This document shows, in pieces, positions 28,179 to 36,698 of a stretch of DNA of 64,000 nucleotides. The stretch comes from Methylomicrobium sp051061015. Its GTDB lineage: Bacteria > Pseudomonadota > Gammaproteobacteria > Methylococcales > Methylomonadaceae. The translations under genes and the position numbers were made by a program. The number at the start of each line of letters is the position of its first letter. Positions within the stretch are counted from its first letter, which is position 1. The stretch spans positions 39,417 through 103,416 of the forward strand of contig JBPFEG010000064.1 of the NCBI GenBank assembly GCA_051061015.1. Reading direction: 5' to 3'. The notes under the pieces were generated by a model. The model was not told the DNA's origin, made no database searches, and saw nothing but the letters and a program-made list of their open reading frames with translations.

Positions 28179-29702
28179 CTATCGATGCGTCGCGAACAAC
28201 GACTTGAACAACGCATGATTTTTCGCCTGCACGAACGCCTCAAAAGCCGGCTGATAGTGTTTGCGCGCCCGCGCTTTTTGTGCAGTCAACTGACGAATCA
28301 ACTCATCCAGGGCTTTGACAGTCGCCGGAGGCAGGTCGCTCTTGTCGTCCTTATAGCATCGTTCGATAAAATCGATCTGCACATCGAAATCCTGAAAGTC
28401 GCCGAGCACATCCTGCAGATCTTTAAGCTGCTTGATCAGCTTTCTGATCTGCTGTTTGGGATAGAGGCTTTGAAAAAATTCGATCAGATAACGCAATTTT
28501 TTGCAGGTTTTGCGCAGTTCGTGCAAATCCCCCGCCGGGGAATGCAGCGTAATCGCGCCGCCTTCCTTCAGCACACGCCGATAGATTTTCCAGATCCGGC
28601 GATCGGCCAAAGTTTTGATGTCCAGATTGTGTAATTTTGCCGATTCGGGATAAGACCGGCTTTTCAGGCAATGCTCCCATTCCATCAATGTCTTGCGGTA
28701 TTTCGGGGACTTCAGTTTGTCGGTCAGTTCCTGTTGATTTTGCAGTCGCTTTTCCTGCAGCAACATCAAAAACGGTTCGAGATCCGGATACATATCCGAG
28801 GGTAGATATCGCTTATAGCTCTCGAATTTCGCCAGGTAAACGTCGAGGTCCCGCGTCGGGCTGGTGACCTGGCCCAGCCAGGAGAAAAAATCCGCAAAAT
28901 AGGCGGTTACGTCCGGCGGCAGAGCCCCCTTAAGCTGGCTGATGCCGGTACGGGTACGGCGCACTGCCACCCGGAAATCGTGCAAAAACTCGGAATCCAG
29001 ATCGGCCATTACGCCCTGCTCGTTCAGCTTCATCGTTTGCAATAACTTGCTGAAAATAAATTTTACGGCCAGATCGGCGCCCATCAGCGGATCGAGATCG
29101 ATTTTGAGCTTGGACGAGTAATCGTTCGGCTTGCGGCCTTCCAGCGCAAGCACCTGCTCCAATACCGGCCGTTCCAACGCCTTCATGCCAAGTTCTTCGC
29201 TCAGGGTCGTGGCGATATGTTCCGCCGTTTTCAGAAACCCTCTGACAGGCTGAAACGAAAACTGGCTGTTCAGTAATTCGTGATCTTCGAGCGCCAGACG
29301 CAAGATGATCCGGCGGTCTTCATTGCGCAGTAACAAATGATAAGCTTCGTACTCGAGTGAGCAAATGGGCAGCAGCGCGCGCTGCTCCAGGTAGGATTCC
29401 AGCGTGGTACGCACCTTGCCCGGTTTGAAGCTGCTGATCCGGGAAGGCGCTTCCGGTATTTCCAAGGTCGCAAAAACCCGACCGTTTTGCAGATTTTTCA
29501 ATAGCAGATTCGAAGCCCCGCTGGAACGGCTAAATTCGCACAAAATCCCGTTTTGATAGAGGCGCCAGTCAAAACTGTCGTAATAAGTGCGGAGGCAATA
29601 TTCCTGTAAAACCAGCTCCACATCGGCAAACTTGCCGAGAGACGCGATCAGGTTATTAACGGTCAGGCCTGCGGGCAATTCGAATCGTAAGTCCATCTTC
29701 AC
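28179..29702 (-). CDS. CHAD-domain protein with degenerate CYTH-like N-terminus
   Basis: A 507-residue protein. The C-terminal half (about 215-500) is a CHAD domain of conserved histidine and basic helices (FLHDFRVAVRRTRTGISQLKG, DLHELRKTCKKLRYLIEFF, LQDVLGDFQDFDVQ), a fold that binds polyphosphate granules. The N-terminal part (1-200) resembles a CYTH triphosphate tunnel domain (TYYDSFDWRLYQNGILCEF) but lacks the clear ExExK start. A start at 29702 or 29696 is equally possible. It is divergent from sixA across a 178-base gap, a neighbourhood seen for CHAD genes. Confidence 0.85.
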   Translation of the reverse strand: MKMDLRFELPAGLTVNNLIASLGKFADVELVLQEYCLRTYYDSFDWRLYQNGILCEFSRSSGASNLLLKNLQNGRVFATLEIPEAPSRISSFKPGKVRTTLESYLEQRALLPICSLEYEAYHLLLRNEDRRIILRLALEDHELLNSQFSFQPVRGFLKTAEHIATTLSEELGMKALERPVLEQVLALEGRKPNDYSSKLKIDLDPLMGADLAVKFIFSKLLQTMKLNEQGVMADLDSEFLHDFRVAVRRTRTGISQLKGALPPDVTAYFADFFSWLGQVTSPTRDLDVYLAKFESYKRYLPSDMYPDLEPFLMLLQEKRLQNQQELTDKLKSPKYRKTLMEWEHCLKSRSYPESAKLHNLDIKTLADRRIWKIYRRVLKEGGAITLHSPAGDLHELRKTCKKLRYLIEFFQSLYPKQQIRKLIKQLKDLQDVLGDFQDFDVQIDFIERCYKDDKSDLPPATVKALDELIRQLTAQKARARKHYQPAFEAFVQAKNHALFKSLFATHR

Positions 29703-29880
29703 CTAATCGTTCCGGAAACAGTTTTGAGATAAAAATCATAAATCCTTTATACTGCCAAGCCTATGTGACAGTTTAATGACGACCGGCGCAATACACAAGC
29801 GCAGCCGTCATGCTTGAGAATTTGACCAACGAGACCAGCCAAGAGTGCAAGAATCCATCTATTTTGAGAGGTGAATAACG

Positions 29881-30381
29881 ATGAGAGAATTATGGTTGCT
29901 GCGTCACGGCAAATCGGACCGCGATGCGGCAGGTCCCGACTTCGACCGCCCGTTGAAACCGCGCGGAAGGCGCGCGGCACAGCATCTTGGCGACTGGCTA
30001 CAGGAACATCAGTCGCATCCGGATTTAATCATTACCTCCCCGGCCCGCCGGGCGCTAAATACGGCCCAGCTGATCTGCGATGCGCTTAATCTGCACGAAC
30101 CAAAGCAGGAGCCGCGTCTTTACTTTTCAGGCACTGAAGAAATCAAAAAAGTATTGGCCGAATGTCCGGCAACAACCCAATGTGTATTGCTGGTCGGGCA
30201 CAACCCGGATTTGGAAGAACTGTTGACCGAACTGGTCGGCGAAGACAGTCTGCCCGATACCGAAAAATTGATGCCGACAGCCGCCTTGGCAAGGCTTGAA
30301 ATGCCGGATGACTGGAGTAATCTGGAAGCGGATTGTGCTAGACTAATTGATCTTCTTTATCCCAAATCATTGCCGGAATAG
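29881..30381 (+). CDS. sixA: Phosphohistidine phosphatase SixA
   Basis: A 166-residue histidine-phosphatase. The catalytic LRHGKSDRD at residues 6-14 carries the RHG nucleophile; TSPARRALNTAQ and VLLVGHNPDLEEL supply the second Arg and His. SixA removes phosphate from phosphohistidine of phosphorelay or PTS proteins. The sequence agaggtgaat precedes the ATG. It is followed by the tRNA-Asp terminator, which may serve both. Confidence 0.92.
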   Translation: MRELWLLRHGKSDRDAAGPDFDRPLKPRGRRAAQHLGDWLQEHQSHPDLIITSPARRALNTAQLICDALNLHEPKQEPRLYFSGTEEIKKVLAECPATTQCVLLVGHNPDLEELLTELVGEDSLPDTEKLMPTAALARLEMPDDWSNLEADCARLIDLLYPKSLPE

Positions 30382-30397
30382 CATCAAGATCTGAAGC

Positions 30398-30429
30398 AAA
30401 AAAAGGAGAGGGGGGCAAAAGCCCACCCC
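30398..30429 (-). terminator. Terminator of tRNA-Asp
   Basis: Read on the minus strand, a G/C stem with loop TTTT (one mismatch) is followed by TCTCCTTTTTTT, 15 bases beyond the tRNA 3' end. It may also stop sixA transcripts. Confidence 0.6.
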
Positions 30430-30443
30430 ATGAAGAAGAGAGA

Positions 30444-30520
30444 TGGCGGAGCGGACGGGGCTCGAACCCGCGACCCCCGGCGTGACAGGCCGGTATTCTA
30501 ACCGACTGAACTACCACTCC
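30444..30520 (-). tRNA. tRNA-Asp (GTC)
   Basis: On the minus strand the 77-nt sequence starts GGAGTGG and ends CCGCTCC-G-CCA, giving a 7-bp acceptor stem. The D-arm TAGTTCAGTCGGTTAGAATA, the anticodon loop CCTGTCACG with anticodon GTC and the T-arm GGTTCGAGC are all canonical. CCA is encoded. Confidence 0.97.
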
Positions 30521-30840
30521 GCATTAGAAGCAGGGCATTTTACAGTATTCCCGAGATTCGTCAAGCAGATTATTCCAGATTCATTTTAGGATAACCTGGT
30601 ACGGTGAAGGGCCAGTAACCGGCATCCTACACCGCCAGTGACTGGCCTTTTGGCCGGAAAGAAAGAGAATCTTCTACTGATCCTTTATCTAATAGGATAT
30701 AATAGGCGACTTGGGTATTTCCTATTCTGCTGTTGCCGTTTTGAGTGAGCAAAACCGAATCCGGAAAATCCTGATAAAAAATTTTCAAAAATTGAATTTT
30801 TTTAAGAAAGCCATATCTGAGGATATGTTAAAACCATTAA
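30521..30840. other. Spacer between tRNA-Asp and ssrA
   Basis: No coding frame. It holds an inverted repeat GGCCAGT (30610-30616) / ACTGGCC (30641-30647) followed by TTTT, an AT-rich stretch with a TATAAT at 30698-30703, and the presumed ssrA promoter close to the right end (GGATATGTT at 30821-30829), with no good -35 seen. Confidence 0.4.
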
Positions 30841-31233
30841 GGGGGCGACCTGGCTTCGACGTGGGTAGCGAAACCTTAAGTGCATGCCGAGGACTGTACA
30901 CCTCGTAAAACCTACAGAAAAAAAGTATTCGCAAACGACGAAAACTACTCAATGGCTCTCGCTGCCTAAAAACAGCCTCCATTCCTCTGACTGTCTGTGC
31001 TTATGCGGGCAGAGTTCTTAATGTCCTTCGGGACAAGCGGGACGCTCAGAGGTCATTCACATAAGATCGCGCCAAAATCCGTCCGGTGTGGCGGCGCTAA
31101 AACCTTACGGAATCGCTGACAGTTTTCTTGGCCCGACGGGTAGCTGGCAGTTAAATCAAAAGCGCGGGACAAGCATGTAGACCTTACGGCGGAGTACTTG
31201 CGGACGCGGGTTCAATTCCCGCCGCCTCCACCA
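30841..31233 (+). ncRNA. ssrA: tmRNA
   Basis: A 393-nt tmRNA. The 5' end GGGGGCGACCTGGCTTCGACG pairs with the 3' end CGCCTCC-A-CCA to form the alanine acceptor stem, and the T-arm ggttcaattcccg is intact. The tag reading frame opens at GCA 30931 and encodes ANDENYSMALAA, stopping at TAA 30967-30969. It rescues stalled ribosomes with SmpB. The 3' end is used as an integration site: positions 31208-31239 recur at 37439-37469. Confidence 0.96.
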
Positions 31234-31239
31234 AATTCC
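31208..31239 (+). repeat. Left attachment repeat (attL) inside ssrA 3' end
   Basis: A 32-bp segment covering the T-arm, acceptor end and CCA of ssrA plus AAATTCC. It recurs at 37439-37469 with a single base missing. It marks the left island boundary. Confidence 0.85.
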
Positions 31240-31266
31240 GGTCCTTTCAGGACCACCCCAGACCAA

Positions 31267-31294
31267 CTAAGCCCCCTGAAAATCAGGGGCTTAG
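31267..31294. terminator. Hairpin just inside the island
   Basis: A 9-bp stem CTAAGCCCC/GGGGCTTAG lies 33 bases after the tmRNA end. No T-run follows. It may now end ssrA transcripts since the chromosomal terminator was displaced. Confidence 0.4.
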
Positions 31295-31346
31295 CTGCTC
31301 TCCTCCCAATCCTCATTCGGTCCAGGCTGGTCTTAATCGGCCTCCA

Positions 31347-31379
31347 TTGTGGCACAAATTTGACACAAATTTGCCACAA
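31347..31379. promoter_or_regulatory. 33-bp dyad with tandem CAAATTTG
   Basis: TTGTGGCA (31347-31354) and TGCCACAA (31372-31379) are perfect inverted arms. Between them CAAATTTG, itself a palindrome, occurs twice at an 11-bp period (31355-31362 and 31366-31373). This is typical of a repressor or Rep/Int binding site at the head of the replication gene. If the replication gene starts at the TTG at 31347, the dyad would be coding; a later start is therefore plausible. Confidence 0.45.
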
Positions 31380-33068
31380 GGCACAATTGCCGAATCTCAA
31401 TCTTCCGAATCCGACTCCGAAGAATTCAGGTTTTTCCGAGAGCGAATTTTTACTGATCTTTACCCCATTGCCGGGGACTTAGCTGCTCGTTATGCCAAAA
31501 CCGCCGAACGCTTCAATTATGAGCAAGCAAACCGGGAACTCGTAAACATTCATGAGCGCTTGCATATCCATGACATGAACTTATGCAGCAGCATGGAGGA
31601 TTTAAAGCAAGCCGCCAAACTTCACGCTAAAGAATGTCTTTCAATCAGGGGTTGTTGTTTGACTCCCTTCGAAACCTATCTGGAATGCAAAAAAGTCGTC
31701 GAACAATATGGCATCACCCCTCCCCTGGCTAAAGAAGGCTACACGTCGGCTATCAATCGCATGTGCTGTCATCGGTGGTGGTTTCGTAAAATTCGTATTC
31801 TCAGCCTCAGAAACCTTGAAGCCGTTGCCCGAGACATTGAGCTAGTTAGCCGAGTTCGCTCAAGTTATGTCAGTGACTACACAGTCAAACTCAAGAAACG
31901 ACAGAAGGATAACAATCGGCTTTATCTCGAATCCACGTTTATCGCCAATGAAATCGGCGAAAGCTACTCCCTCCAAGACTTAGCCGACCGTTCCATCTCC
32001 AATCCCGCTATTCGCCGAGCCGAATTGATGGTTCGTATCAGGGGATTTGAGACCGTTGCCGGCTTACTCAATCACGCTGGCGAGTTCTACACTCTAACCA
32101 CTCCGTCACGGATGCATGCTTGCTTACACAATAGCGAAAAGAACCCTAGATACGACGGAACCACTACCTTACAAGCTCATGAGTATCTGACCCACCTCTG
32201 GGCCTTGATACGCTCCGAACTGAACCGGCGAGAAATCAGGCCCTATGGCTTCCGTGTCGTTGAACCCCATCATGACGGAACCCCGCATTGGCACTTACTT
32301 TTATTCATGCCTCCCGAACACACCAAAATTATCCGGGAAGTCATGAGCCGCTATGCATTGGCTGACAGTGGCGATGAGCCAGGCGCCAAGGCTCACCGCT
32401 TCAAGGCCATTGCCATCGATCCCGCCAAGGGGACCGCTGCCGGTTACATTGCCAAATACATCGCCAAGAATATCGACGGTCATAAACTGGAAGAAGACCT
32501 TTACGGCAACAATGCTCAAGAAGCCGCCGAACACATCACAGCCTGGGCTAATACCTGGGGTATTCGTCAGTTTCAGCAAATTGGCGGTCCTAGCGTGACT
32601 GTCTGGCGGCAATTACGAAAAATGCAGAAAGCCGACGAAGAAGAGCTTGAAAATATCCGACAAACCACCACGGCCAGCGATTGGGCGGCTTTCATGTTAG
32701 CGATGGGTGGACCAGAAATTCCACGCAGTCAGCATGAAATCAAACCCTTCTACGATTACAGCCGCCAACTGATGCCTGAAACGGGTGAAGTTATCCCAAA
32801 AACTAGAGGCCAGTACGGAGATACAGCCTCTAAACAAGCAGCTGGGGTATTCTGGCGGGCTAAGAACTATGATACCCGCAACCACTTCTGGACGCTTTTA
32901 ATTAGAGACAGCGAGGCGCGGTGGGACGCTTGCGCAGCGCAAGCGGAGCAAAGGACCACCGCGCCGCAGCTGTCAGCTAAAAGAACAGAGCCCGGGAGCG
33001 AGGCTGTGTACTGCGTCTCAGACCACACAGAGCTTCGGAATAGGCTTTTCTTGGACCTGTATCAATAA
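31347..33068 (+). CDS. HUH replication endonuclease (phage P2 A / GPA-like)
   Basis: A protein of up to 573 residues resembling replication gene A endonucleases of P2-like phages and satellites. The HUH metal motif is HWHLLLF (in EPHHDGTPHWHLL) and the nicking tyrosines are the YIAKYIAK helix, with Y-x3-Y spacing as in P2 A. Such proteins nick the origin and start rolling-circle replication. The open frame begins with TTG at 31347; no early ATG exists (the first internal Met is near residue 76), so a TTG or GTG start is likely and the true N-terminus is uncertain. It is the first gene of the island. Confidence 0.85.
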   Translation: MWHKFDTNLPQGTIAESQSSESDSEEFRFFRERIFTDLYPIAGDLAARYAKTAERFNYEQANRELVNIHERLHIHDMNLCSSMEDLKQAAKLHAKECLSIRGCCLTPFETYLECKKVVEQYGITPPLAKEGYTSAINRMCCHRWWFRKIRILSLRNLEAVARDIELVSRVRSSYVSDYTVKLKKRQKDNNRLYLESTFIANEIGESYSLQDLADRSISNPAIRRAELMVRIRGFETVAGLLNHAGEFYTLTTPSRMHACLHNSEKNPRYDGTTTLQAHEYLTHLWALIRSELNRREIRPYGFRVVEPHHDGTPHWHLLLFMPPEHTKIIREVMSRYALADSGDEPGAKAHRFKAIAIDPAKGTAAGYIAKYIAKNIDGHKLEEDLYGNNAQEAAEHITAWANTWGIRQFQQIGGPSVTVWRQLRKMQKADEEELENIRQTTTASDWAAFMLAMGGPEIPRSQHEIKPFYDYSRQLMPETGEVIPKTRGQYGDTASKQAAGVFWRAKNYDTRNHFWTLLIRDSEARWDACAAQAEQRTTAPQLSAKRTEPGSEAVYCVSDHTELRNRLFLDLYQ

Positions 33069-33096
33069 CTGTACTGGAAAATAAAAGGAGAAGAAA

Positions 33097-33351
33097 ATGA
33101 CCACTCAAGCACTACGGAAACAAGATACCATGAACGAATTCATGCTCAATGAAGCTGTTTCTTTAATTTATCGGCATATTGTTTTAAAGAAAAACATGGA
33201 TAAATCAAATACTCCGGACATCACCCAAATCGGTCATATCTGCGGCGTACTCACCCTGAACGATCAGATCGAGATCGTCATCAAGTTCCACGATGAATTG
33301 AGGCAGTTCACTAAGCAAGAGTTTGAGGCTGAAATAAAATTATTAGACTGA
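33097..33351 (+). CDS. Small island protein of unknown function
   Basis: 84 residues, mostly helical and charged (MTTQALRKQDTMNEFMLNEA). It has an excellent ribosome binding site (aaaaggagaagaaa) and lies 28 bases after the replication gene. No domain recognised. An accessory role in replication or regulation of the island is a guess. Confidence 0.7.
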   Translation: MTTQALRKQDTMNEFMLNEAVSLIYRHIVLKKNMDKSNTPDITQIGHICGVLTLNDQIEIVIKFHDELRQFTKQEFEAEIKLLD

Positions 33352-33370
33352 CAACCGTATTGACTTTAAA

Positions 33371-33423
33371 AATCACTAGTATATTATGAAAGCCACTATT
33401 TACTTTCAAAAGCATTAGTGATT
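33371..33423. promoter_or_regulatory. Dyad before the 33424 gene
   Basis: AATCACTA (33371-33378) is the exact inverse of TAGTGATT (33416-33423), which touches the start codon of the next gene. Between them ttatgaaag and ctttcaaaa form a second, inner dyad. Possible operator with autoregulation. Confidence 0.4.
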
Positions 33424-33822
33424 ATGAAAGACAATCCACGCAAATTGCTCACTCTCGACGAAGAAACAGAACAAAAAATCCTTCAGCAAATGAATGATTT
33501 TCAAGGAATTGGAACAACCCTTGAAAGCGCACTTGGCGCGCTGATTGTGGGCCAATATTTTGGTTGGCGGGTTCTCAAGCTGATTCACACTCCCATAACC
33601 TACCGCAATTATGAGAAAGCGCTTGGGATCGAGTTCAAAGATGTATGCCCGGAAATAACCGATATGGGCAAAAAGAAAAGCATCGGTTATGCCATCACTG
33701 AAAAGCTGGGCAGTTTTTGGGCTGTCATCATGGGTAAACGCAAAGTACCCGAAAAAGGGCTAATTGGAAGCGAAGAAGAAGTTGAACGCCGCGTCGCTGA
33801 ACTCGACAAGGAAGGAAAATGA
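33424..33822 (+). CDS. Island protein of unknown function
   Basis: 132 residues from the ATG at 33424 (a GTG at 33418 would add two). Charged N-terminus with LTLDEETEQKILQQMNDFQG, a hydrophobic middle (LGALIVGQYFGWRVLKLIHTP), then ITYRNYEKALGI. No domain recognised. It overlaps the excisionase-like gene by ATGA, which suggests a regulatory or integration-linked function. Confidence 0.65.
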   Translation: MKDNPRKLLTLDEETEQKILQQMNDFQGIGTTLESALGALIVGQYFGWRVLKLIHTPITYRNYEKALGIEFKDVCPEITDMGKKKSIGYAITEKLGSFWAVIMGKRKVPEKGLIGSEEEVERRVAELDKEGK

Positions 33823-34010
33823 GCTCAGGAAATCAATTTGTAACGATTGAGAAATGCGCGGAGCTTTACGGACTTACTCAAGAAGCCATTCGCCAATACA
33901 AGAAAAAAGGTCAATGGCGTGAAAAAATACATTGGCGTAAAGCTCCCAATGGCAGAATTTTTATTAATATAAAGGCAGTTGACGCATGGATCGAGGGCAA
34001 AGGGGCATAA
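33819..34010 (+). CDS. Excisionase-like winged-helix protein
   Basis: 63 residues resembling phage excisionases and MerR-type winged helices: FVTIEKCAELYGLTQEAIRQYKKKG, then a wing with KAPNGRIFINIKAVDAWIEG. Such proteins bind attachment sites and direct integrase toward excision. Its start overlaps the preceding stop, and it overlaps the integrase gene by 25 bases. Confidence 0.72.
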   Translation: MSSGNQFVTIEKCAELYGLTQEAIRQYKKKGQWREKIHWRKAPNGRIFINIKAVDAWIEGKGA

Positions 34011-35074
34011 CAGTACGCGGCAATAGCGTACAGATTGCATTCACCTATCAGGGCATCAGGTGCCGGGAAACCATTCCCATGCCGCCGACCAAAACCCTGT
34101 TAAAAGAGTTGGGCAGAAAACGGCAAGCAATTTTATACGAAATCAAAAACGGCACATTTGATTACCTCAAGCATTTTCCGCACAGCAAAAAAGCTCGAGA
34201 GTTCCGCAAGACTCGCCCAGATCATTACACTATAGGCGAAGCTCTAAAAGCCTGGCTTCAACGTAATCAAGGAAAATTTCAACAAAGTACTCTACGAGAC
34301 TATAACAGCGCAATTTATTATCATTTGATCCCAAGGTTTGGTGAGCTGCCTATTGCCGAACTTACGGCCACTATAATAAAAGAATGGTTGGCCAAACTTC
34401 CCTGTTCCAACAAACGTAAAAACAACATTCTTACGCCACTTCGACAGCTTTTTCAGGAAATGTATCTGGATGAAAGCATCGACAAGAACCCGTTGGAACG
34501 GGTAAAAAATCTACCAGCCCAGCCCCGTGAACCGGAGCCCTTCACAGCGGTAGAAATCGAAAAAGTTTTAAACGAATTGAAAGGCCAGGAAAAAAATCTG
34601 ATACAGTTCGCTTTTTGGTCGGGGCTTAGAACTTCTGAATTGATTGCCCTTCACTGGTATGATGTTGACTTAGAGAACAATCGAATTTATGTTCGCCGCG
34701 CCAAAGTCCGTGGCCATCTAAAAGGAACCAAAACCAATTCTGGGGCACGCGAAGTGGTACTACAGAAGCATGCGAAAGAAGCTTTGCTCAGCCAGCAATC
34801 CTACACCGCTAGCAAAGCCGTTTTCGTTTTCCATGATTCGCGTATGGACGAGCCATGGAAGAATGATCAGGCGATTCGTAAAATAGTTTGGACGCCTGCT
34901 TTAAAGAAAGCTTGCGTTAAATACCGCGAACCATATCAGACACGTCACACCTTTGCTTCAACATTGCTTTCGAGAGGAGAAAACCCGCTTTGGGTTGCAC
35001 AGCAAATGGGGCATAAAGATTGGGGGCAAATTAGAAAAACTTATGGACGTTGGATCCATCAAAATACAAAATAG
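33986..35074 (+). CDS. int: Tyrosine site-specific integrase
   Basis: A 362-residue phage-type integrase. The N-terminal arm-binding region (GITVRGNSVQIAFTYQGIRCRETI) is followed by a SAM-like core-binding domain (about 80-170) and the catalytic domain with Arg in SGLRTSELIAL, the HxxR-type box QTRHTFAST, and the nucleophile Tyr in RKTYGRWI. It should recombine the ssrA attachment site. Unusually, it lies in the interior, with the cargo between it and the right repeat. Confidence 0.93.
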   Translation: MDRGQRGITVRGNSVQIAFTYQGIRCRETIPMPPTKTLLKELGRKRQAILYEIKNGTFDYLKHFPHSKKAREFRKTRPDHYTIGEALKAWLQRNQGKFQQSTLRDYNSAIYYHLIPRFGELPIAELTATIIKEWLAKLPCSNKRKNNILTPLRQLFQEMYLDESIDKNPLERVKNLPAQPREPEPFTAVEIEKVLNELKGQEKNLIQFAFWSGLRTSELIALHWYDVDLENNRIYVRRAKVRGHLKGTKTNSGAREVVLQKHAKEALLSQQSYTASKAVFVFHDSRMDEPWKNDQAIRKIVWTPALKKACVKYREPYQTRHTFASTLLSRGENPLWVAQQMGHKDWGQIRKTYGRWIHQNTK

Positions 35075-35245
35075 GTTGCATGTGTGAAGGAGGCAAAAAA
35101 GTTCTTGTTCTGATTTTTTATTTTTAGAGCCCATCTTCTCGCTTGTGAAGTTCAAGACAGCTATAATTGAAGCTTGATAGCGGCTGAAAAAACATGCCTT
35201 TAACTAAGACTTTTCTAAAAACGTCTAAATACTCAAGAATACCAT

Positions 35246-35275
35246 TTGAATATTTTTGCTTTCCTATCATAATAC
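35246..35275 (+). promoter_or_regulatory. Possible sigma-70 promoter of the cargo pair
   Basis: TTGAAT (35246-35251), an 18-base spacer and TAATAC (35270-35275) lie 25 bases before the ATPase start, in a very AT-rich region where such matches arise easily by chance. Confidence 0.35.
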
Positions 35276-35300
35276 TCTCAAATAATATTAATTAAAATTC

Positions 35301-36698
35301 ATGCAGTTTGATATAGTTATTAAAAACTTAGGAAAAATTAACGAAGCAAAAGTAAAAATTCGTCCTTTTACTGTTATTGCAGGAAAAAATTCGTCTGGTA
35401 AAAGCTTTATAACTAAATCTCTATACAGCTTTTTTAGCACAGTTAATATTGACCATGTTACAGTCAAGGCTTACGATAGAATTGAAAATATCAAGCGACT
35501 ATTTCAATATGTAACTCAAAATATCAGCAGACAAAGTCTTAACGAAAAAGCTCTTTTTGAGATTTTTCTGATGAATATAGACAATATTCAACATGAAGTT
35601 GAAATTGCTTTTGGTTCAAATACCGTATCAAATCAAATATTAAAAACTCATTTACTAAAAGAACCAATCAGAGAACTAGAAGAAACATACCAACTCATAA
35701 TAGAAGAACTATCCGGAAAACAAAAGTCTTGGTATGTAAAAAAAGAACTTGAAGTAATAAATCGACTCATTAGTGAACTTAATCAAATAGTAACTGCACC
35801 TATAAACTGCTTAGTTGACGGAATCAACTTTGGCTTTATCAATGCACTTAAGGAAAACTTTCAAGTTTCAAAGCTGAGTGATTTAAAGAACTATAAAATA
35901 ACAAATGAGAAATCAATTACATTTAATTTTGACACCCTGGGAAATGTAATTATTACTGGAGAAAATCTAAATACAAGACTAGACAAAGATAGTATTGATG
36001 CTATTCAAAAACTACACAATGTAGTTTATTTAGAGTCTCCAGTATATTGGAAACTAAAAGATGCACTTGTGAATACCAGCCTAAGCAAGAGATTTTTCCG
36101 TTTAGGGTCACATGATAAAAAAGACATTCTAGGCGGGGTACCTAAATATTTTTATGATTTACTAAATTTAATTGGCTCTCAGACAAAAGATATCCCTATT
36201 AATGAATTATATAATAAAATTAATACAGAGATTGGCGGTGAAATAACAATCTCAAATTCTGGAGAACTGATGTTTAAGGAAGAAGGCCAAACAACATCAG
36301 TATCTTTGCATAATACAGCATTAGGAATAACAAATTTAGGCATCATCTCACTATTATTGAAAAAAGGGGTGCTTTCAAGTGGCAGCTTTTTATTTATCGA
36401 TGAACCTGAAGTTCATTTGCATCCTTTATGGCAAAAAACTATGATTGACGCTTTATATGATCTTAGTATTAGCGGGGTTAATGTTGTCATAGCCAGTCAT
36501 AGTATTGATATGATGAAATGCGTAGAAAACATTATGGAAAAAGTGCCAGAAAATGAAATAAATGAACACTTTGGCATCAATCAACTCAATATTAACGGAA
36601 ATTCTATTGATAATGGCCCTTATCCTTTAAGGCAAATAGCAGCCATCCAAGAAGACTTAGGGCAACCTTTTTATGATCTGTTTATGGAAGATCATTAA
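35301..36698 (+). CDS. ABC/AAA-type ATPase of a two-gene cargo system
   Basis: A 465-residue ATPase of the AAA_15/AAA_21 (RecF/SMC-like) kind. Walker A GKNSSGKS at 28-35, a Q-loop region just behind, a long variable helical insert (about 60-310), a signature-like SLHNTALGITNLGIISLLL, Walker B FLFIDEPEVHLHP and the switch histidine in VIASHSID. No TOPRIM or nuclease domain follows, so it is not an OLD protein. It overlaps the partner gene by one base (TAATG). AT-rich codon use differs from the integrase side. Similar ATPases power known defence systems such as PARIS and Septu; assignment to any of them is not supported. Confidence 0.85.
   Translation: MQFDIVIKNLGKINEAKVKIRPFTVIAGKNSSGKSFITKSLYSFFSTVNIDHVTVKAYDRIENIKRLFQYVTQNISRQSLNEKALFEIFLMNIDNIQHEVEIAFGSNTVSNQILKTHLLKEPIRELEETYQLIIEELSGKQKSWYVKKELEVINRLISELNQIVTAPINCLVDGINFGFINALKENFQVSKLSDLKNYKITNEKSITFNFDTLGNVIITGENLNTRLDKDSIDAIQKLHNVVYLESPVYWKLKDALVNTSLSKRFFRLGSHDKKDILGGVPKYFYDLLNLIGSQTKDIPINELYNKINTEIGGEITISNSGELMFKEEGQTTSVSLHNTALGITNLGIISLLLKKGVLSSGSFLFIDEPEVHLHPLWQKTMIDALYDLSISGVNVVIASHSIDMMKCVENIMEKVPENEINEHFGINQLNINGNSIDNGPYPLRQIAAIQEDLGQPFYDLFMEDH

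Noticed and set aside
30821..30829. Full sigma-70 promoter for ssrA
   Set aside because: GGATATGTT resembles an extended -10, but the best TTGAAT is 26 bases away, too far for a standard -35.
35301..36698. OLD-family nuclease
   Set aside because: The ATPase core fits, but no TOPRIM domain follows Walker B, so the label OLD is not supported.
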